Assembly (NCBI RefSeq): GCF_900637055.1
Contig: NZ_LR134338.1
Coordinates: 3,048,001-3,112,000 of the forward strand
Source: Brevibacillus brevis
GTDB taxonomy: Bacteria; Bacillota; Bacilli; Brevibacillales; Brevibacillaceae
Direction of reading: 5' to 3'
DNA: 64,000 nucleotides
Every line of letters begins with the position of its first letter. The stretch's first letter is position 1. The translations under genes and the position numbers were made by a program. The notes beneath the pieces are model-generated. The model saw only the letters and a list, made by a program, of their open reading frames with translations, had not been told where the DNA came from and did no database searches. Positions 34,601-39,828 of the stretch are shown piece after piece.

Positions 34601-35257
34601 TGAATCTCTCAATGGATAAGATTCGAAGGGAAGAGGTGTGGGACTTTCGACGGACGCTAGGAATTCGCGCCAGAACTTTTCAGACTCCGTCTTGTCCTGA
34701 CGGCGAAGCCAGGAGATATAATCTTTGAATGGCTTTGGCTGTGGAAGTCTCAAGTCTTTGCCTTGGCAGTACGCCTCATAGAAATCGAGGACTTCCTGAA
34801 AAAGAATGGGGCTGCTCCATCCATCCAAGAGCAAATGGTGAAAGGTCCAGATGAACTGGTGCACATCTTTGGCCTTTTTGATGACCGTCACTCGCATGAG
34901 TGGGGCTTCGCTCAAGTCGAAGCCCGCCTCTTTTTCTTTTTGCAAAAACGATGTCAGCATGGTTTCCTGCTTTTCATCGGTGTGATGTGACCAGTCTTCC
35001 TGGTGTATGGAAAAAGGAACACTTTCGAAGACCACCTGAAGCGGCTTCTCTACCTCTTCCCAAAGGAATCCAGTACGCAAAATGGAATGTCTTTGAACCA
35101 CTTTATTCCAGGCTTTTTCAAAGTTGACGATGTCAAGCTCGCCTGTAAGAATGGCAATGTTCTGCACCATATAGGCTGAACCCTCAGAGTACAGCGAATG
35201 GAACAACATCCCTTCTTGCAGCGGGGATAAGGTGTATAGATCGGTAAAATCCCCCAT
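12044..35257 (-). CDS. lgrC: LgrC-like gramicidin synthetase (Val-D-Val-Trp-D-Leu-Trp-D-Leu)
   Basis: This 7737-residue NRPS has six modules in the order (C-A-T)-(C-A-T-E) three times. T-domain serines are near residues 1005, 2068, 3581, 4642, 6160 and 7219. E-domain HHxxxDG motifs are near 2256, 4830 and 7401. Pocket codes read Val, Val, aromatic, Leu, aromatic, Leu; with the E domains this gives Val-D-Val-(Trp)-D-Leu-(Trp)-D-Leu. That is the order made by LgrC of linear gramicidin, which as I recall has six modules and about 7750 residues. All catalytic motifs are intact and there is no thioesterase. The start ATG at 35257 gives MGDFTDLYTLSPLQEGM, a normal first C domain opening of the D-L type. 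The protein ends in an acidic docking tail. The stop TAA at 12044-12046 is followed by a hairpin before the next gene. Confidence 0.93.
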   Translation of the reverse strand: MGDFTDLYTLSPLQEGMLFHSLYSEGSAYMVQNIAILTGELDIVNFEKAWNKVVQRHSILRTGFLWEEVEKPLQVVFESVPFSIHQEDWSHHTDEKQETMLTSFLQKEKEAGFDLSEAPLMRVTVIKKAKDVHQFIWTFHHLLLDGWSSPILFQEVLDFYEAYCQGKDLRLPQPKPFKDYISWLRRQDKTESEKFWREFLASVESPTPLPFESYPLRDSEQEKGIHESTRTLTDEVTKALLKLARTYKVTINTIVQGAWAILLSRLSGEESVVYGVTGSGRPSDLPGVEQMVGMFINTLPMKTKVDPEQTLDQWFKELQDQQSRVRQYEYSPLVDIQGWTDVPRGLPLFESIFVFENYPLGEGEEKEFGFSISHVQHFQEVDNPLTIVGIPGEQFRIKMMYRTDRFEQAAIERTLDQMASILVAIVENPKQRLSSISFLSQEERQHLLVGLNDTTSDYPRDKTVPQLFAETAAQYPDRIAVVAGEEQLTYAELEAKANQLANYLQKQGVETGTFVGLSVERSSDMLVGMLGILKAGGAYVPLDPAYPQERLAFMLADAKISILLTQEHLSDRWQGQELTVLNLELAEEKWTEESTVAPQVDISADSLAYVIYTSGSTGTPKGVLVVHRGIVRLIKNTNYVTITEEDVFLQASTVSFDAATFEIWGALLNGAKLVLVPPHQPSLDELGETIQNHKVTTLWLTAGLFTVMVDHKVEYLRGVRQLLVGGDVVSASHVRKVLSLGDITVINGYGPTENTTFTCCNPVTELPEGVNSFPIGRPISNTTVYVLDKHQQPVPLGAAGELYIGGDGLALGYLNNPELTAERFVENPFDPQGGSRLYRTGDLVRYLPDGTIAFIGRIDNQVKIRGFRIELGEVEAALSLHPAVNEVVVMVRESKPGEKHVTAYLTVSGGIALETSELRAWTKTKLPEFMGPSFYIFLDAMPLTANGKIDRKQLPEPEWTNPASDKGYMEPRNQVEELIANIWSQVLGVEKVGIHDNFFELGGHSLLATRAISRLREAFGIEQTVRSIFENPTIAAWSEQGAALHLGEKEAIGGSIQPVSRQSNLPLSFAQQRLWFFDRFMPESPMYNIPSALRLQGELDVVAWEKSLQAIILRHESLRTTFHEIDGQSVQVIHPHMDWKMDILDLRDLSAEKKEQKIEQLAEADAARAFALGQGPLIRATMIQTDDHAYVFLINMHHIISDGWSMGIFYRELLANYEAFSKQETPELAELPIQYADFATWQREWLDGEILEQQVTYWKEKLSGAEPLLALPTDRSRPAVQSYKGAIYTETFSADLLAKLKGLSQESNSTLFMTLLAAFQTLLYRYSGQEDIVVGSPVAGRNRQETENLIGFFVNTLALRTNVTGDVTFTELLARVRETALEAYAHQDLPFEKLVDELQLERSLSHSQLFQVMFVLQNFPLEEAVTSGIQLTPLDSERHLTTSKFDLTLTMREQADGLVASFEYSTDLFDRSTIERMTGHLQNLLEAIIAQPEESIEKLDLLRESERNQQVVELNNTASDYPRDKTVPQLFAETAAQYPDRIAVVAGEEQLTYAELEAKANQLANYLQKQGVEIGTFVGLCVERSLDMLVGMLGILKAGGAYVPLDPAYPQERLAFMLADAKISILLTQEHLADKWHERELTILNLDLVGEKWTDESTVAPQVDMSADSLAYVIYTSGSTGTPKGVLVVHRGIVRLIKNTNYVTITEEDVFLQASTVSFDAATFEIWGALLNGAKLVLMPPHQPSLDELGETIQNHKVTTLWLTAGLFTVMVDHKVEYLRGVRQLLVGGDVVSASHVRKVLSLGDITVINGYGPTENTTFTCCNPVTELPEGVSSFPIGRPISNTTVYVLDKHQQPVPLGAAGELYIGGDGLALGYLNNPELTAERFVENPFDPQGGSRLYRTGDLVRYLPDGTIEFIGRIDNQVKIRGFRIELGEIETVLQSHPAVKETVLMVREETPGDKRLAAYLVFAEETEVTNSEMRSYLKDKLPEYMIPSAFVKLDSFPLTPNGKVDRRALPIPDYSRNEADSGYVAPATDLEMKLAGIWKSVLGVANIGIYDNFFELGGDSILSIQIVARANHAGIHFTPKQLFENQTIAELLRVVTDLSQATDTKWKNEQGAVTGNVPLTPIQNWFLESNQPSLHHWNQSVLLTVQQPVDLVVLEQTIESLLAHHDALRMRFSHQDGMWTQMMEGLEENVPFRSVDLSNLPKQEQESRLEEISQEVQASLNITEGPVVQAVYFNMGEEQAGRLLLVIHHLVVDGVSWRILLEDLQHTYDQIANGQDVQMPAKTTSFKMWAEQLVAYANSDAILQEKEYWLKQDHEASPIPIDHLYESSQNTEATTKQVTFSLNAGETRALLQETLSPYRLKINDVLLAALTKAMHRWTGKQTLSFHLEGHGREEILEGADLSRTVGWFTSMYPVQLTLDQTKPWSELLKAVKEQLRAIPQNGVGYGILHYLSQDDELKEQLKSRMKPEISFNYLGQFDQVVSSNAKFGMAAESRGSNLASDSIRAHLIDVNSVISGEQLHVTWFYNENIHEKSTVEAVARDYMDALREIMAHCRSEEAGGYTPSDFPLSRLDQRTIDTYVGRDHSIENVYPLTPLQEGMLFHSLYEQEGGDYVVQFSMTIHHLQVDAFQQAWQKVIDRHSILRTSFIWDGVVNPHQIVRKHVRVTVDERDLRHLPTDRQKAALDAFLEEDRKRNFSITEPPLMRLTLFRISNEAYRFIWSFHHVLLDGWSLPLVLKDWFAAYLALADGRDIQLGAVQPFSQYVAWIQRQDLQAAERFWRNHLKGIYGPTQINLGQALQSIGEPKTYDERFIRFSTEFTEHLQSFARQHQVTLNTLIQSAWGMILGAYSGEADVVFGATGSGRPADLHGVENMVGLFINTLPVRITLDPSKTVRVWLWELQEMQLEIRQYEYTPLVDIQSWSEFGRNTSLFESIFIFENYPIDESVKEMDSSIQISDVDSAEQTNYPLTVVCGPGKEFVLKIVFDQNRFDHERIERVLEQMTLLLQSMTANPDQSLADVRMISGSEQEQVLVEWNETKTDYPTGLCIHQAFEHQVKKAPDAIGLMYKEMEMTYAELNQRANQLAHHLLAQGVKPDTLVGICIERSPEMIVGILGVMKAGAAYVPIDPAHPLERIAYMIEDSQANIVLTQQSLANHLGTTKAQVICLDSNALDNEPVYDVASGITEQNLAYVIYTSGSTGLPKGVMVEHHSAMNMAYYLIDLFQVQPSSRVLQLCSFSFDVSVAEIVMALISGATLVIEDREMLLPGPELISVLQEKQITTVMTVPAVLAALPDADLPDLKTLVIGGEAPSNELITRYAKHRQFFNCYGPTEATVCTTLMLLDANLTSTPIGRPIANATIYVLDANLKPVPIGVPGELYIGGKGLARGYWNRPELTAERFITHPFGAEGERLYRTGDQVRYLQDGNLEFLGRIDNQVKIRGFRIELGEIENALRKHSAIREAVITVRDNRLAAYLVAMGEEKPATEELALYLKETLPDYMIPAGIVWMEAIPLTVNGKVDHRALPTPDWGLLTTQQEYVAPRTPAEEIVANIWTQVLAVEQVGIHDDFFERGGHSLLATQAISRMRQAFGVDMPLRTLFDYPTTAAISEKITTLLQGEAGLTDIPPVPVSRDEHLPLSFAQQRLWYLDKLLPDSSVYNIPSAVRLIGELDVDAWERSLKLIIQRHESLRTTFSDINGEAVQVIYPNIEWNLERIDLRDWNEEEREVEALRLAIEDAEQSFHLNQGPLLRAKLICMDEQAYVFLLNLHHIIADGWSMSVFMGELVSIYEALSAGETPQLAEMPLQYADYAAWQRNWLQGEVLEQQLAYWKKQIGDAEPLLRLPTDRPRPAVQSHKGAMHTIRLSEKLLADLKALSREEGSTLFMTLLAAFQTLLYRYSGQNDILVGSPVAGRNRQEMESLIGFFINTLVMRTDMSGEPTFRDLLAKVRETALEAYAHQDLPFEKLVDELELERSLSYSPLFQVMFVLQNIPMEVQELSQIRIEPFHRGQEGVSAKFDITLTTVEAPDGLIATFEYNTDLFDPATIERMGNHFSNLLEAISINPMQPVTAIPLLSDMEQEQLLLQWNDTNVPYERETCVHERVARIAQELPNQLAVVSEEGQITYAELDAKANQVANYLQKQGVSSETLVGICVERSIDMLIGQLGILKAGGAYVPMDTAYPQERLAFMMKDANMPVVLTQERLLGRLPEGTASFICLDRDWTIISEESSEAPNMAMTTENLAYVIYTSGSTGTPKGVEIEHAALLNLIFWHQRSYSVDSNDRASQIAGTAFDASVWEIWPYLTKGATLYLPSEEIRLVPEELRDWLVASGITISFLPTPLAERLLTLEWPSDTKLRYMLTGGDKLHDYPPATMPFTLVNQYGPTENAVVATAGAVPPEATHVFAPSIGRPIDNVQVYVLDEKRKPVPIGVAGELYIAGDSLARGYLKRPDLTKERFVANPYSQKPGARMYRTGDLVRYLPDGNIDFIGRADDQVSIRGFRVELGEIETALYTHPAVKETIVLVREDIPGVKRLAAYVVLGEKQEIQASDFRSYLKEKLPEYMVPAAFVIMGNLPLTPNGKVDRQALPVPDFLHNEAEGSFAAPTTAIEATLADIWKNVLGIDNVGIYDNFFELGGDSILSIQIVSRANQAGIRLTPKQLLRNQTIAELARVVTETGGIQAVKIQAEQGILTGEVPLTPIQSWFFTTEQPSIHHWNQSLLLTVQQPVDLNVLERVIESLLTHHDALRMRYNHTEQGWTQHMEGRPDTIPFRSVDLSTFLAEEQAGRLEQIANEVQSRLHVSEGPVFQAVYFHLGADLPGRLLIVAHHLVIDGVSWRILLEDLQTAYGQLVNDQPVQFPAKTTSFKSWAEQLQSYANSEAFEPEKAFWLGQSDEVNPLPIDRAFEPSQNTDATSKQVSLALTIEETRALLQETLSPYRLQINDVLLTALTKAMNRWTGEKIVAVHLEGHGREEMIEGADLSRTVGWFTSMYPVQLSIDPSKPWGDALKAVKEQLRRIPKKGVGYGIFRYLSQDEELKKLLGEKPQPEISFNYLGQFDQIVQAESRFGMAQESRGSNLGKDTIRQHLIDVNSVITGEQLHVSWIYSENIHEESTIQELACNYLEALREIIAHCQSEEAGGYTPSDFPLARMDQRAIDKHLGQDRLIENVYPLSPLQGGMLFHSLYEQEGGDYIVHFAMTMEGLHVDAFEQAWQKVVDRHPILRTYFVWEGLEAHQIVRKQVKASVEKIDLRHLTTEQQKAELAHYLEADRRRNFEIASPPLMRWTLFHLREGIYRFTWSFHHVLLDGWSVPIVLKDWFSAYVAIAEDREVSYSFVQPFSAYIDWVQRQDLRAAEHFWREQLKNFQESTPLAMSNHSGGQEKMPKVYEEKEIRLSAEMTSRLQAFVRTHQLTLNTLVQGAWALILSRYAATDDVVFGATVSGRPADLPTVEGMVGLFINTLPIRVLIDANKSVREWLREIQEHQVELRQFEYTPLVDIQGWSEMARNAALFESIFIFENYPIGESVKDEHYELQLSDVETMEQTNYPITVVCGPGKEFILKIKYEQNRFASENIERVLHQMSYLLESMMAKPEQCLAEVSMISESERQQVLVEWNDTSVDYPTQLCVHQAFEKQVEKTPDAIALVYKKTELTYAELNKRANQLAHRLIAMGVQPDKLVGICVDRSFEMIIAFLGVMKAGAAYVPIDPAHPQDRIAYMIEDSQANILLTQESLKDMLPVPSNQIICLDSDELAEEPTTNVDSSVNEHHLAYVIYTSGSTGLPKGVMVEHHSVINLTHALIHSFQIDETSRVLQFTSFSFDVSVSEIAMTLLAGATLVIEDRELLLPGPELIQVLQEQRITIVTMAASVVSALPQADLPDLKTLIVGGEALSRELVARHAKDLEFFNCYGPTETTVTATLIRCENNEKNPSIGRPIANVEVYVLDANRQPVAIGVPGELYIGGKGIARGYWNRPELTKERFITHPFGKEGERLYRTGDLVRYTEDGQLEFLGRIDDQVKIRGYRIELGEIENRLRQHPAVQNVVVIAREDREGDKRLAAYLVAANEQQPGEAELIHYLKETLPEYMVPAGYVWMAEIPLTVNGKVNRRALPAPDWGQGETEKEYVAPRTPTEEIVAHIWSQVLSVEGIGIHDDFFDLGGHSLLATQTVSRLKETFGVEVPLRALFENPNVAQMSEKVTGLLEAKSNVASIPLAPVSRNQHLPLSFAQQRLWFLDRLMPNSALYNIPSAMRMQGHLNIHAWERSLQMIIERHESLRTTFTDINGEAIQVIHPEIAWSLGKIDLRDLPEEERDTEVHRLEREEATKPFDLSTGPLLRATIIQIGEENFVFLLNMHHIVSDGWSMNIFIRELVAIYEALRKEETPQLTDMPLQYADFAAWQREWLQGEALEQQLAYWKAKLSGSEPLLALPTDRPRPPVQTYNGALYTTSFPTELVEKLHTLSRQEGATLFMTLLAAFQILLHRYSGQDDIIVGSPVAGRNRQETESLIGFFINTLAMRTDMSGAPTFRELLARVRESALEAYTYQDLPFEKLIDELELERSLSYSPLYQVMFALQNFQMQTHELEGIRIAPFESKNQEVMSKYDISLTMGETPNGLIATFDYNTDLFDQTTMERMVNHFHHLLEGIVAQPDRSIMALPLLRPDEREQLILAWNNTAANYTYEKTVHELVTEMTRKMPNQLAVVSEEGSLTYAELDSKANQLANYLQQQGVTTETLVGICVERSLEMLIGQLGILKAGGVFVPMDPSYPKERLAFMMDDTNMPIVLTQERLLEALPTGDAAFICLDIDWDLIANECTESPEITTTTNNLAYVIYTSGSTGTPKGVEIEQRALLNLIYWHKHAYNITPEDKASQIAGTAFDAAVWEIWPYLTAGATLYLPQEEIRLVPEKLRDWLVGSGITISFLPTPLAESLMSVEWPTDSDLRYMLTGGDKLHHYPSAHLPFTLVNQYGPTENAVVATAGIVPVQAGQIAAPTIGRPIDNVQVYVLDAKLQPVPIGVAGELYIAGNSLGRGYLKRPDLTQERFVENPFAHIRGAKMYRTGDLVRYLPDGNIEFIGRADDQVSIRGFRVELGEIETALYTHPSVKETIVLAREDMPGVKRLAAYVVLEEGGEDQAGNFDSYLKEKLPEYMVPAAFVIMDTLPLTPNGKVDRRALPVPEYTVSNGEFVAPETFVERVLAEIWKKVLGVEQVGIHDNFFELGGDSILSIQIVARAAQSGIRLSPKLLFENQTIAELTLAIGESVNIFAEQGIVTGEVPLLPIQRWFFEQKLADRNHWNQSVLLTVKPIDPEILRQAFYHLLGHHDALRLRFYHQDGKWKQINEDWTDIIPFTVEELGHLPYEEQVKRIGEISEEAQASLHLSEGPLLRAVYFDLGSEQEGRLLIVIHHLAVDGVSWRIITEDLNKASSQLLQGKQVQLPPKTSSYKYWAEKLTEYAQSDSLRVEADYWLSSFDTEVNALPKDDENGKNRELTAKMVSVALTQEETKVLIQELPSIYQTQINDVLLTALAEAIFVWTGNQTSLVHLEGHGREELFDDVDLSRTLGWFTSMYTILLDTRGTTSLKEALQTTKEQLRSIPNKGIGYGILRYLNEEMTEKFKSLPKAEISFNYLGQLDQAVDESESLFGFANEARGDNFNRNSERQHLLDFGSSVVGGQLIVTIAFSEEIYRKETVKDLADYYVNALRQLIELGQTETAATPTTSDLSEFGWDDEEIADLLDLIQDK
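16603..19758 (-). other. LgrC-like module 5: C-A-T, predicted aromatic (Trp by position), residue 13
   Basis: C domain of D-L type (NVYPLSPLQGGM; HHVLLDG near residue 5303). The A domain code is D-V-S-T-I-G-C-V-T-K. T-domain Ser6160 in LGGHSLLAT. In gramicidin the corresponding residue 11 is the variable one (Trp, Phe or Tyr), so side-product variation here would be expected by analogy. Confidence 0.65.
19759..24340 (-). other. LgrC-like module 4: C-A-T-E, predicted D-Leu, residue 12
   Basis: C domain of L-L type (LPLSFAQQRLWYLD; HHIIADG near residue 3773). The A domain code is D-A-W-F-L-G-Q-V-V-K (Leu-like). T-domain Ser4642 in GGDSILSIQ; E domain opens at VPLTPIQSWFF near 4702 and has HHLVIDG near 4830. 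Confidence 0.78.
24341..27480 (-). other. LgrC-like module 3: C-A-T, predicted aromatic (Trp by position), residue 11
   Basis: C domain of D-L type (NVYPLTPLQEGM; HHVLLDG near residue 2730). The A domain code reads D-V-A-M-V-G-C-V-C-K. It shares D-V, Gly301, Cys322 and Val330 with the other Trp-position domains but differs at 239, 278 and 299. T-domain Ser3581 sits in ERGGHSLLAT, with Arg where Leu is usual. Trp is inferred from gramicidin colinearity; the code alone would only suggest a large hydrophobic or aromatic residue. Confidence 0.62.
27481..32065 (-). other. LgrC-like module 2: C-A-T-E, predicted D-Val, residue 10
   Basis: C domain of L-L type (LPLSFAQQRLWFF near residue 1065; HHIISDG near 1197). 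The A domain code is D-A-F-W-L-G-G-T-F-K. T-domain Ser2068 in GGDSILSIQ; E domain opens at VPLTPIQNWF near 2124 and has HHLVVDG near 2256. The product position matches D-Val8 of gramicidin. Confidence 0.8.
29460..30710 (-). repeat. Near-identical Val A-domain DNA, copy 2
   Basis: A domain of lgrC-like module 2, matching 32650-33890 at an offset of about 3185 bases. The pattern of sharp similarity loss at both ends suggests gene conversion or recent A-domain exchange between neighbouring modules. Confidence 0.85.
32066..35257 (-). other. LgrC-like module 1: C-A-T, predicted Val, residue 9
   Basis: C domain of D-L type (HHLLLDG near residue 140), fitting the D-residue donor from the lgrB-like protein. 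The A domain code is D-A-F-W-L-G-G-T-F-K (Val), with YTSGSTG near 612. T-domain Ser1005 in LGGHSLLAT; no E domain. The A domain is almost identical at DNA level to that of module 2. Confidence 0.8.
32650..33890 (-). repeat. Near-identical Val A-domain DNA, copy 1
   Basis: Most of the A domain of lgrC-like module 1, from YPRDKTVPQLFAET to about RIDNQVKIRGF. It repeats at 29460-30710 with only scattered substitutions; long runs around the A5 region (about 33000-33170 against 29810-29980) look the same base for base. Flanking C, A-tail and T regions are far less similar. Confidence 0.85.
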
Positions 35258-35274
35258 TGGATTAATTCCCCTTT
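35258..35274 (-). promoter_or_regulatory. Ribosome binding site of the lgrC-like gene inside the end of the lgrB-like gene
   Basis: AAAGGGG at 35268-35274 lies in the last codons of the lgrB-like gene, ten bases before the ATG at 35255-35257. The TAA of the upstream gene is at 35262-35264, leaving a four-base gap. This arrangement favours translational coupling of the two largest proteins. Confidence 0.7.
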
Positions 35275-38200
35275 CTTTTCTTCAGCTTGGAGAGAACCTT
35301 GTTTAACGCAGTTTGACTCAGGTCTGCATCCTCGAAGTCTTCGGCTTTATAGCTTTGCTTTTCCGCTTGTATCAGTGAACGCAGGATTTCCGTGAAATGA
35401 TGGGCGAAAGTCTCTACGCTCGCTTCGCTATGCAATGTCTCGCTGTAGAGGAAGCTAAGGTTCAGCTTGCCTTCTGTGACTACTCCTACCACATCAATCA
35501 GATGCGCCCGTCTGTTGTCCGGACTGATGTTGGAGCCTCTTTCTCCTGCCGCAAATCCAAACAGGGAATCTCCTTCTCCCGCCTGATTGAATTGTCCCAG
35601 ATAGTTGAAGCTAATCGGTGGTTGCGGAATAGCCGCTAGCTTTTCGGACACCTCGTTATCTTTCGTCAGGTAGCGCAGGATGCCATATCCAAGGCCTTTG
35701 TTCGGAATTTGTTGTAGCTTCTCTTTGACTATTACCAGCGCATTTTCCTGAGACATGTTCTGATCCAGTCGAATCAGGAGTGGATACATGGACGTAAACC
35801 AGCCGACTGTACGGGATAGATCGACCTCCGAGAACAATTCTTCACGACCGTGACCTTCAAGGTTGACTAGCAGGGATTGTTCTCCCGTCCATTTGGCATG
35901 TGCCAATGCTAACGCGGTCAATAGGACATCATTAATTTGCGCGCGGTAACGGGACGGTACTTTCTGCAGCAGGGTTTCTGTCTCTTCTTCCTCCATAGAA
36001 ATCGTAATCGTCCGGCAGTTTCCTTCTGTGTTCAACTCACCGTCATGGATTGGCGGTGTAAAGGACACCATCTCGTCTGCTGCAGCTATCCAGTACTCCC
36101 TTTCAGCGACAATATGTTCAGAAGATGCGTACTCATTCATTTTTTCTGCCCATGCTTTGTAGGAGGTTGTCTTTGCTGGCAATTGAATCTCTGCTCCCTC
36201 CGCAGCCTGCCTATATGCCGTTTGCAAGTCTTCGATCAGCACTCGCCACGATACGCCGTCTACCACCAAATGGTGGATGACAATCAGCAAACGGCCCGGT
36301 CGATCATACCCGAGATCGAAGTACACGATCTTCATGAGTGGTCCGTTTTCCAAATTCAGGCTCGCTTGTGCTTGGTGTGAAAGTTTCTCGATTTTTCTCA
36401 TGTGCTGAGCTGGCGAGATGATGCTAAGATCCTCCACGATGAGCGGTACTTCCGAATCGACTTCTACGTGTGTCTGCTTCCACTGTCCATCTGTGTAGGC
36501 ATAACGCAGGCGGAGTGCGTCGTGGTGAACGATCAGGTCGGTAATGGCTTCTCCCAGATGCTCTTCGTCCAATTGTTCGTTCACTTGCAGGAGCATTGAT
36601 TGGTTCCAGTGATGTGGTGTTGGTTGCTCTTGCTCGAAGAACCATTTTTGGATCGGCAATAGTGGAGCTTCACCTGTTACCATTCCTTGCTCTGCTTCCA
36701 TTTTCGTGCTTTGGCCTGCAACCTTTGCCAACTCTGCGATCGTTTGATGGTCAAAAAGATTCTTCGGAGTGAGATGGATGCCAGCTTTGTTTGCACGCGC
36801 GACGATCTGAATGCTGAGGATGGAGTCTCCCCCAAGCTCAAAAAAGTTATCGTGAATGCCAATGCGATCCATTCGCAGAACGGCGCACCAGATTTCCGTC
36901 AGTCTTTGTTCGATGAGGTTGGTAGCCTCTGTAAACGAATCAACATCTTGGCTGCGTTCATAGACAGGGACAGGAAGTGCTTTTCTGTCTACTTTTCCGT
37001 TTGGCGTAAGCGGCAATTCATCCAGCATGACGAAAGCGGAAGGAACCATATAATCCGGAACATGTGCTTTGAAGTGTTGGCGCAGTTCAGCTATGTCAAC
37101 CTCTTGCTCCGCTTGCTTGACCGCGTAAGCGACGAGCTGTTTCTTGCCCGGTTCATCTTCGCGGACAATGACGACGGATGCGGCAAGAGCAGGGTGTTTG
37201 GCTAAAACGGACTCTACTTCACTCAGCTCGATGCGGAATCCGCGGATTTTTACCTGATTGTCGATTCGGCCGATGAATTCGATCAGACCATCTGGCAGGT
37301 AACGAACCAAGTCACCAGTCCGATACAGTCGTGCCTGCGGATTGGTTGAGAACGGGTTTGGTACAAAGCGTTCTTCCGTCAAGTCAGGACGATTCAAATA
37401 TCCTTGCGCCAGACCATCTCCGCCGATGTACAGCTCACCTGTTACCCCAATCGGGACGGGCTGCATTTGACTATCCAGTACGTACACAGTCGTATTCTTG
37501 ATAGGACGGCCAATCGGGAAAGAACTGATCGACTCAGGCAACTCTGTGACCGGATAGCAGCAGGTGAATGTCGTATTCTCCGTTGGACCGTATCCATTGA
37601 TAATCGTGATCCCTTCGATTTCCAAGGCTTTTCTTACGTGAGGAACCGAGACGACATCCCCACCAACGAGAAGTTGCCGAACCCCCGTCAAGTACTCTTT
37701 GTGATGATCCACCATCAGAGTGAACAGGCCCGCCGTCAGCCAAAGCGTCGTAACCTTATGCGTCTGAATGGCTTGTCCCAGTTCTTCCAGGGAAGGCAGA
37801 TCAGGCGGCATCAGCACCAGCTTTGCCCCATTCAGCAAGCTGCCCCAAATCTCAAAGGTCGCCGCATCGAATGACACTGTCGATGCTTGCAGGAATATGT
37901 CCTGCTCTGTGATCGTCACGTAGTCGGTTTCTTTAACGAGACGGACAATGCCTCGATGGATGACAAGCGTTCCTTTTGGCAACCCGGTAGAACCAGAGGT
38001 GTAGATCACGTAAGCGAGACTTTCCGCTGTTGTGTCCAAGTCAGGTGCCAGTTCACTTTCTTCGGCAATCATCGCCCAGTCGCGATCCAGACAAATCACG
38101 GTATGCTCTCCAGATGGGAGTGACGGTAGAAGCTGCTCCTGTGTGAGCAAAACAGTGACGTGAGCATCGTCCATCATGTATGCCAGACGTTCTTTTGGAT

Positions 38201-39828
38201 AATCCGAATCGAGCGGTACATAAGCCCCACCAGCTTTGAGAATCCCGAGCACCCCGATCAGCATTTCGAGAGAACGTTTCACGCAGATACCGACAAGTGA
38301 ACCTGCGCGAACGCCTTGTTTTTGCAGGTAGTTGGCTACTTGGTTGGATCGTGTCTCTAGCTGGGAGTATGTGAGACTCAGGTCTCCCGATACGACTGCA
38401 ATGCGATTCGGATAACGCATCGCGGTCTGCTGGAACAATTGATCCACGCGTTGATCCCGCGGGTAAGCCGTCGTGGTATCGTTCCATTCCACCAGCAGCT
38501 GCTCGCGTTCTGCCTGAGGCAAAAACGGCAATTGGGTAATGGTCTGCTCCGGCATCTGAGCGATGGCTTCGAGTAAGTGATGGAAGTGCTGTGACATGCG
38601 TACGATCGTCGTTTCATCAAACAGCGCTGTATTGTACTCAAACGTTGCGATCAATCCGTTTTGTTTTTCTGCCATCGTCAACGTCAGGTCGTATTTGGCC
38701 GTGACGAGGTGTTTGTCCATATCGAATTCCGATACGCGAATGCCAGCCTTTTCGTCTAAGTCTAGCTGGAAGTTTTGGAGGACAAACATGACTTGGAACA
38801 GCGGCGAGTAGCTGAGACTACGCTCTAGCGCCAGTTCATCGACCAATTTTTCGAAAGGAAGATCCTGATGGGCATAGGCTTCTAGCGACGTCTCCTTTAC
38901 TCTTGCCAGCAAGTCACGGAATGTCGGCTCCCCTGACATATCCGTACGCAGCACCAATGTATTAATGAAGAATCCAATCATTTGTTCCGTCTCTGGTCTA
39001 TTGCGTCCTGCGACAGGGCTTCCGACGAGGATGTCTTCCTGTCCACTGTAGCGGTAGAGCAAAGTTTGGAAGGCTGCCAGCAAGGTCATGAACAGCGTCG
39101 ATTCTTCTTTACGGCTAAGTGCTTGTAATTTGTCGAGAAGTTCACCTGCGAGCGTCGTTGAATAAATCGCTCCCTCGTACGTTTGTACAGCAGGACGTGA
39201 ACGGTCTGTCGGCAAGGTGAGAAGCGGTTCCGCACCACTTAATTTTTCACTCCAGTACGAAAGCTGTTCGTCTAATACCGAACCCTGGAGCCACTCGCGT
39301 TGCCAAGCCGCGTAGTCGGCATACTGCACAGGTAAATCAACTAAGGCTGGTATGTCGTTTTGGCTAATCGCTTCGTAGATGGTGAACCATTCGCGAATGA
39401 ATACTCCCATCGACCAACCGTCAGAGATGATGTGATGCATGTTCAAAAGGAAGACCGTTTCTTGCTCGCTTATGCGAATCAAGGTGGTACGGAACAACGA
39501 ACCTTCGCTCAGGTTGAATGGCGTAGCTGCCTCTCTTCCTGCCAAACGCTGTGTTTCTGCTTCACACTCGTCCGCTGGTAGCTCCCGCAAGTCGATGACA
39601 CGTAACTGCTGCTCTTGGTAAGGATGTATGATTTGCACGGCTTGCCCATCTACGTGGTCAAAGGTTGTCCGCAAGCTTTCATGGCGCTGGATCAGTACCT
39701 GCAAGCTCTTGTTCCAAGCCTCCATATTCAGGTCCCCGTGCAATCGAATCGCTAACGGGATGTTGTACAAGGCGCTGTCTGGCATCAGACGATCCAGGAA
39801 CCACAGGCGCTGCTGTGCAAAGGACAGT
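35262..39828 (-). other. LgrB-like module 6: C-A-T-E plus basic docking tail, predicted D-Val, residue 8
   Basis: C domain of L-L type (HHIISDG near residue 6344). The A domain code D-A-F-W-L-G-G-T-F-K gives Val. T-domain Ser7215 in GGDSILSIQ; E domain HHLVVDG near 7398 with FNYLGQFN. The protein ends in a strongly basic tail (KVLSKLKKRKGN), unlike the acidic tails of the lgrA-like and lgrC-like proteins. This is the likely docking segment for the next protein, whose first residues are acidic (MGDFTDLY). Confidence 0.78.
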
